Shown piece after piece: positions 59,915 to 64,000 of a stretch of DNA of 64,000 nucleotides. How positions within the stretch are numbered: position 1 is the first letter of the stretch; each line of letters begins with the position of its first letter. The DNA is from Centropus unirufus (lineage: Eukaryota; Chordata; Aves; Cuculiformes; Centropidae): positions 3,273,696-3,337,695 of the forward strand of contig VYZI01000003.1 of the NCBI GenBank assembly GCA_013397695.1. Reading direction: 5' to 3'. Under the pieces are notes generated by a model. That model ran no database searches. It was not told where the DNA came from and saw only the letters and a list, made by a program, of their open reading frames with translations. Position numbers and translations under genes: made by a program.

Positions 59915-61640
59915 TCACAGGATCATAGGATGGCTCAGGCTGGAAGGAATCTCAGGGAGTTTTGTTTGCAACCTCCTACAGCAAATCAGCTGTAAGATTA
60001 GATTAGTCAAGGCTTTATCCAGTTAAGTCTTGAAAACCTCTAGATATTGAGACTGCACAGCATCTCTTGGAAACATATTCCAATACTTAACTGCCCTCAT
60101 ACAGGAAACAGTTTTCCTTATACTCAATCTAAACTTTTCTTGTTTCAAATTTTGCCTATTAATTTTCCTCCTCCTTCCTAGGCACCCCCATGATGACCCT
60201 GGCTCCACCTTCTCAGTAACCTCCTCATAGATACTGAAAGGTGCTATAAGGTGATTCTGAAGTTGGTTCTTCTGCAGTCTTAACAAACACTGTCTCCATC
60301 CTCTGTTCAAGGGGCAAGTGTTCCATGCCCCACACCTATTGGTGCCTCTCCACTGAACTTACTTCAACTGATGAAAGTCTCCCTGGCATTGTGGGGCTAG
60401 AAGTTAGATAAACTCTTTTAAGTGAGGTATAACAAATGTTTAGTAGAGGCAGTGTGACCAATATATCAATCTGTTGTCTATATCCCGTTCATATAACCTA
60501 AGATGCTGTTGGCCTTGTTTGCTGCCAGGCTGGCTTATGTACATCATGCTGTCTACCAGGAGCCCCAAGGTCTTTTCTGCAAAGCTGCTCCTCAGTCAGT
60601 TCATCAGTCAAGAGCCTGTACTGCTGCCAGTGACTTCCTTTCCAGTTGCAGGATTTTGTATTTGTTCTTGTTAAGTTTCACAAGTTTTCCGTTGGCGCAT
60701 TCCTCCAGCCTGTCAAAAGCCGTCTGAATGGCAGGGCTGTCTTCAAGCATATTGACTGGCCTACCAGTTTCATGGAGCCTGTATACTTGAGAAAAGTATA
60801 CTCCAAGACTGGTCCTTGGTATAGCTGAATGGGATAAATCCCAGGATAGACCTTTAGAGCCTGAGCTGATCAGAATTTTAGCCATCTGGTTGCCCACATG
60901 TCCAAACTGTAATGACCCAAATTGAGAACAAGAATACGTTAGAAAAAATTGTACAAAGTCTCAATAAAGCTAAGGAGAATCATATCACTAGAACTTTCTT
61001 TTCTCCAAATCCAGACATTTTATCATATCAAGCAGGCAGGTTGGTCAGGCCTATATTATGCATTATATGTTCCTGCTCACTGTTCCAAATCTTTTTTTTT
61101 TCTCATTCATGCATCCTGAAATTGCTGCCAAGAGAATTTGCTCAATAACTTTACCAGGGAAAGAAGTCATGCAGACCTACTGTCTGTATCTTCTTGAGAT
61201 GACATTTTGGCCTTTTATGAAGATGGGTACATTTGCTTTTTTTCTAACGACTGGGAATTTATCCTGGTTTTCATAACTTCCCAAAGATGAGACAATGCAC
61301 TTGCGAGCACATCCATCAACTCTCTGAGCACCCATCAAAGCAGCCTATCTGGACCCGTGCTTCCAAATAATTCAAAGAACTTAACCCAAACTCAGCTAAC
61401 ACAGAGACAGAAGGTTTTCCTGTTGCCCTGGATGTTCCTTGGAAGTCTTAATGCCAGTTGAGCTTTGGCTTTCCTGACACCATCCCTACATGCTTCGACA
61501 ATGATTCTAAGTTCCCCCTCTGCAGCATGCTGCTGTTTCCAGGCCCTGTATACCACCATGAGTTCCCTTCTTGGTGTCCCAGTGTTTTGCTGTCTGAGAA
61601 TCAGAATGAGCTGTTTCTGTGCTTGGACTTTATGTTTGCT
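59915..61640 (-). mobile_element. Long old CR1 LINE copy, about 1.7 kb
   Basis: It opens with ATCACAGGATCATAGGATGG and CTCAGGCTGGAAGGAATCTC, the antisense 3' terminus. The minus frame 60,023-60,310 shows the ORF2 end, with EKFRLSIRKTVSCMRAVKYW and an AVQSQYLEVFK stretch. At 60,640-60,753 the frame reads NMLEDSPAIQTAFDRLEECA and KLNKNKYKILQLE, the thumb region. At about 61,130-61,260, pieces of the palm start (SLVKLL, KKQMYPS-type) are visible in several frames. The segment 61,330-61,640 looks like the linker upstream of the reverse transcriptase. It is heavily frame-shifted and interrupted around 60,790-61,060. It is the longest and most complete CR1 in the window, and inactive. The upstream limit is approximate. 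Confidence 0.85.
60604..60897 (-). pseudogene. CR1 reverse transcriptase thumb fragment, inactive
   Basis: This 97-codon open frame carries the CR1 thumb region in its second half (residues about 49-87), with NMLEDSPAIQTAFDRLEE and LNKNKYKILQLE. The first half should contain the FADD box, but no such box is readable, so the catalytic part is lost or shifted to another frame. Part of the CR1 copy at 59,915-61,640, not a host gene. Confidence 0.8.
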
Positions 61641-63943
61641 TGTTCCCAGTGACAGAACAATTAATTTGGAAACAAATTAATTTATTTTGTCTAGGTTTCT
61701 GTTGTTGCAGAATTCAGACTGGGCTATGGACTGTACCTTGGGACACATTTAAGAATGTTTAAATATTATTCTTTTCACTATTTCCAAATTTCCTATTTTG
61801 CTATTTGACATTGCAATTGATTTGATACTAAACAATGATCATGCCATTTATGTACTTAGTAAACAGTCATGGCTAGAACTTCACAATACCCTTGTAATTT
61901 TAAAAGTTTAAAATTTGTACCTAAGTTACAATCTCAGCAACTCATAACATTCCTAGAAAAAGAGAACTTCTTCTAGAGCATGATTTGCATATGTTAGGTG
62001 TCTAGTCTAACTCATTCCTAGGAGGAATTTGTCTATTAATTGACTGCATAAGAACAAAATGACTGCCTTTCCAAGCCAGTTACCTATTTGTACTTTATGT
62101 GAGTCACTCCTTCAGTCACATTTACAGCTGAACGTATGGCAGAGCAGATATCTGCTTCTTTCTAATTAAGAAAGCAGAATGTTTTAAATCCGTATCTAGC
62201 ATACCAAGAGCTATATTTGTGTGTTTTATTTATAGGGGGTGAATTACAAACAGAAAGGGTTTCACTGTAAGGCAGAAACAAGGCAGCCCTTTTGGCTTTA
62301 AACTGTGCATTTCCTGATTTTGTATATTTTATTTTATGAATCAAGAACTGAAGTGTTACTTCTCCACTTTTAATAACACTTTGTCCACTGTGTCTTGCAA
62401 AATTTGTCATGTCCTACAAACTTTTGACTTCACCTCAATAAATTTTGCTTGCCATCTTCTATTAAGAGTGATCCTTAATGCTATCATTAGCCTAAGCTGA
62501 TGACCTGATTTTTAAAAAAATAATTCTTAAGGGCATGAAATGAAATTAACTCGTTATAATTTCTGTAGAAGAAGTAGAAATATAGTACAAATTCATTCTT
62601 TCATGGTAATTTGTACCTTAGGTTTGTGCACTCAGAACCATGTGGGCTTTAGCACTCTTTGCAAAAGATATTAGGACTGAATATCATAGTGTTTGAGGTA
62701 AATTTATATTTAGAACAAACAAACCCTGTTTGTTGTAAAATCTGTTTACAAAAAGTTTCATTAATTTAGGCAGTACAATTCTAGTATTTTTTTCTGACAT
62801 ATGTCATTTACCAGTTACACTTTTTGTCTCAAGTGAGAGTATACATGAATTTGTAATTTAGAGGATTTGTAGTCACAGCTAGTGCATTTGCGAGTTCACT
62901 GCTCTTTTGTTTTTAGTATACTTGTCTGTCATTTATTTCCCATTACCAATGTTAAAGGCATTTGGATTAATTATCAGCAACTATTCTCAAAGGGGTGTGA
63001 AAATACACACACTAAGTTGTTGATGTCTTTGGATGGTAGATGTGTGAAGAAGATAAAGAAAAAACCTAAGAGACAAATGCAATACAGTCCTTTGGCTTCT
63101 TTCTTTGATGAGTGGCTGCTTTGTTATATGTAAGTTTTTAACAAGTGCAAAATTTCCATTACAGAAGACAATTCTGAGGGGTTTATCTTCAAATAGTTTC
63201 CTTATGTCAATGGAGTAAAGACTTCCAGTTTACACTGTTAGGATAAAAACACATCTGATCTTACACTTTTCATAAATGTCTAGAGATGTGTAAATATGTA
63301 GTAGTGACTTCCAGCCATTTCCTTGTTATACTATAGGTTTTATGCTCAGAGAAAGGTTTGGTTATTGAGCAAGACTTTAATATAAAAATAATTTTAGTTT
63401 CTCTAACTTTAAATACTTGATGTTTTTAATACATTAAAAACATTTAATACATGGTGTTGAAAAGGGGTACTTTCTAGACTGCTCACTTTTGCACTCTTTT
63501 TCCATCAAGAGTAACAATGAAATTCCGATGCACTTGAATGAAATGGGGTCAATATATAATCTCTGGAAATATCTCTACATGGTTGCAAATTTTTCTTTTT
63601 GTCTCCTTAGGTCAGATAGGCAAGGAAAGGCATGTATTGTTCATTTTTAAGGATTTTCACATTTGAATTGTGTTTAGATATCGAATGATTAATTTTTGGA
63701 AGGGAAATAAAATATTAGTCACATATTTTTAATTTTCAAATTTGTAAAATCACATTTCTTTTGTTTTGAATTAAGTATTTCTGTGACACCCTTGGGTTGA
63801 AGACAGATAAGAGACTCCTATTTATTTGTTTAGTAGAAGCTTTCAGCAGAATTGGATAGGACAGACTTCAAATGTTTCTTATTAAGACTGAAATCTCTGG
63901 TGAGACAAGATAAGTGCTCTTGACGGAGGGAAGGGGAAAAGGG
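61641..63943. other. AT-rich unique sequence to the window end
   Basis: No gene or transposon is recognised. Frames at 62,162-62,410 minus and 62,882-63,133 plus show no family resemblance. Confidence 0.55.
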
Positions 63944-64000
63944 NNNNNNNNNNNNNNNNNNNNNNNNNNNNNNNNNNNNNNNNNNNNNNNNNNNNNNNNN
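63944..64000. other. Assembly gap reaching the window edge (Ns)
   Basis: All bases from 63,944 to the end are N. The preceding bases are purine-rich (GGAGGGAAGGGGAAAAGGG), a composition that often stops sequencing or assembly. Confidence 1.

Noticed and set aside
1..64000. Bacterial-type features (operons, ribosome binding sites, CRISPR arrays, phage)
   Set aside because: Composition, CpG scarcity, CR1 and avian LTR content show vertebrate DNA; no regular repeat-spacer array or dense coding is present.
1..64000. tRNA, rRNA and snRNA genes
   Set aside because: No GGTTCGAATCC-type B box with a matching A box and acceptor stem, and no U6-, U2- or rRNA-like segment, was noticed. A covariance model search would be decisive.

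Overview
This window looks like non-coding DNA from a bird genome, either intergenic or inside a long intron. The composition is AT-rich and CpG-poor. The recognisable content is dominated by decayed CR1 (chicken repeat 1) LINE retrotransposons, several of which start at their 3' end with the CATAGAAT-type motif followed by a GGTTGGAA-type stretch. Two long terminal repeat (LTR) remnants match, from my memory of the family, a very common avian endogenous retrovirus LTR type. The species cannot be fixed from the sequence. No operons, ribosome binding sites, CRISPR arrays, rRNA or convincing tRNA genes were found.

Layout. Positions 1-6.4 kb hold only AT-rich unique sequence. At 6.4-7.25 kb there is an unassigned, locally GC-richer block. 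A long CR1 copy with reverse transcriptase remnants lies at 8.69-9.85 kb, followed by a GC-rich, weakly LTR-like block to about 10.34 kb. A solo LTR at 15.74-16.40 kb is followed within 200 bp by a CR1 copy. An assembly gap of 65 Ns is at 17,463. Between 21.8 and 28.4 kb lies a repeat cluster: three CR1 3' ends, one very old CR1 of about 1 kb, and one younger CR1 piece in the opposite orientation abutting it. From 28.3 to 46.55 kb (18 kb) no element is recognisable. At 46.55-47.28 kb a CR1 3' end is joined to a second LTR remnant. Two small GC-rich, open-frame blocks on the minus strand at 55.1 and 56.2-56.55 kb are the only exon-like candidates. CR1 copies follow at 57.9 and 59.9-61.6 kb. The window ends in Ns from 63,944.

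Recognised repeats sum to roughly 12% of the window by my coordinates, which is ordinary for a bird. Nine of ten CR1 copies have their sense strand on minus. None of the open reading frames is a gene I can support. The longest ones are either CR1 coding remnants or antisense shadows of CR1 (8,719-9,339 plus; 22,933-23,475 minus; 58,152-58,481 plus). I did not find a new biological system here. The observations most worth checking are the minus-strand exon-like blocks at 55-56.5 kb, the nested CR1 pair at 24.3-25.8 kb, and the unassigned GC-rich blocks at 6.5 and 10 kb.
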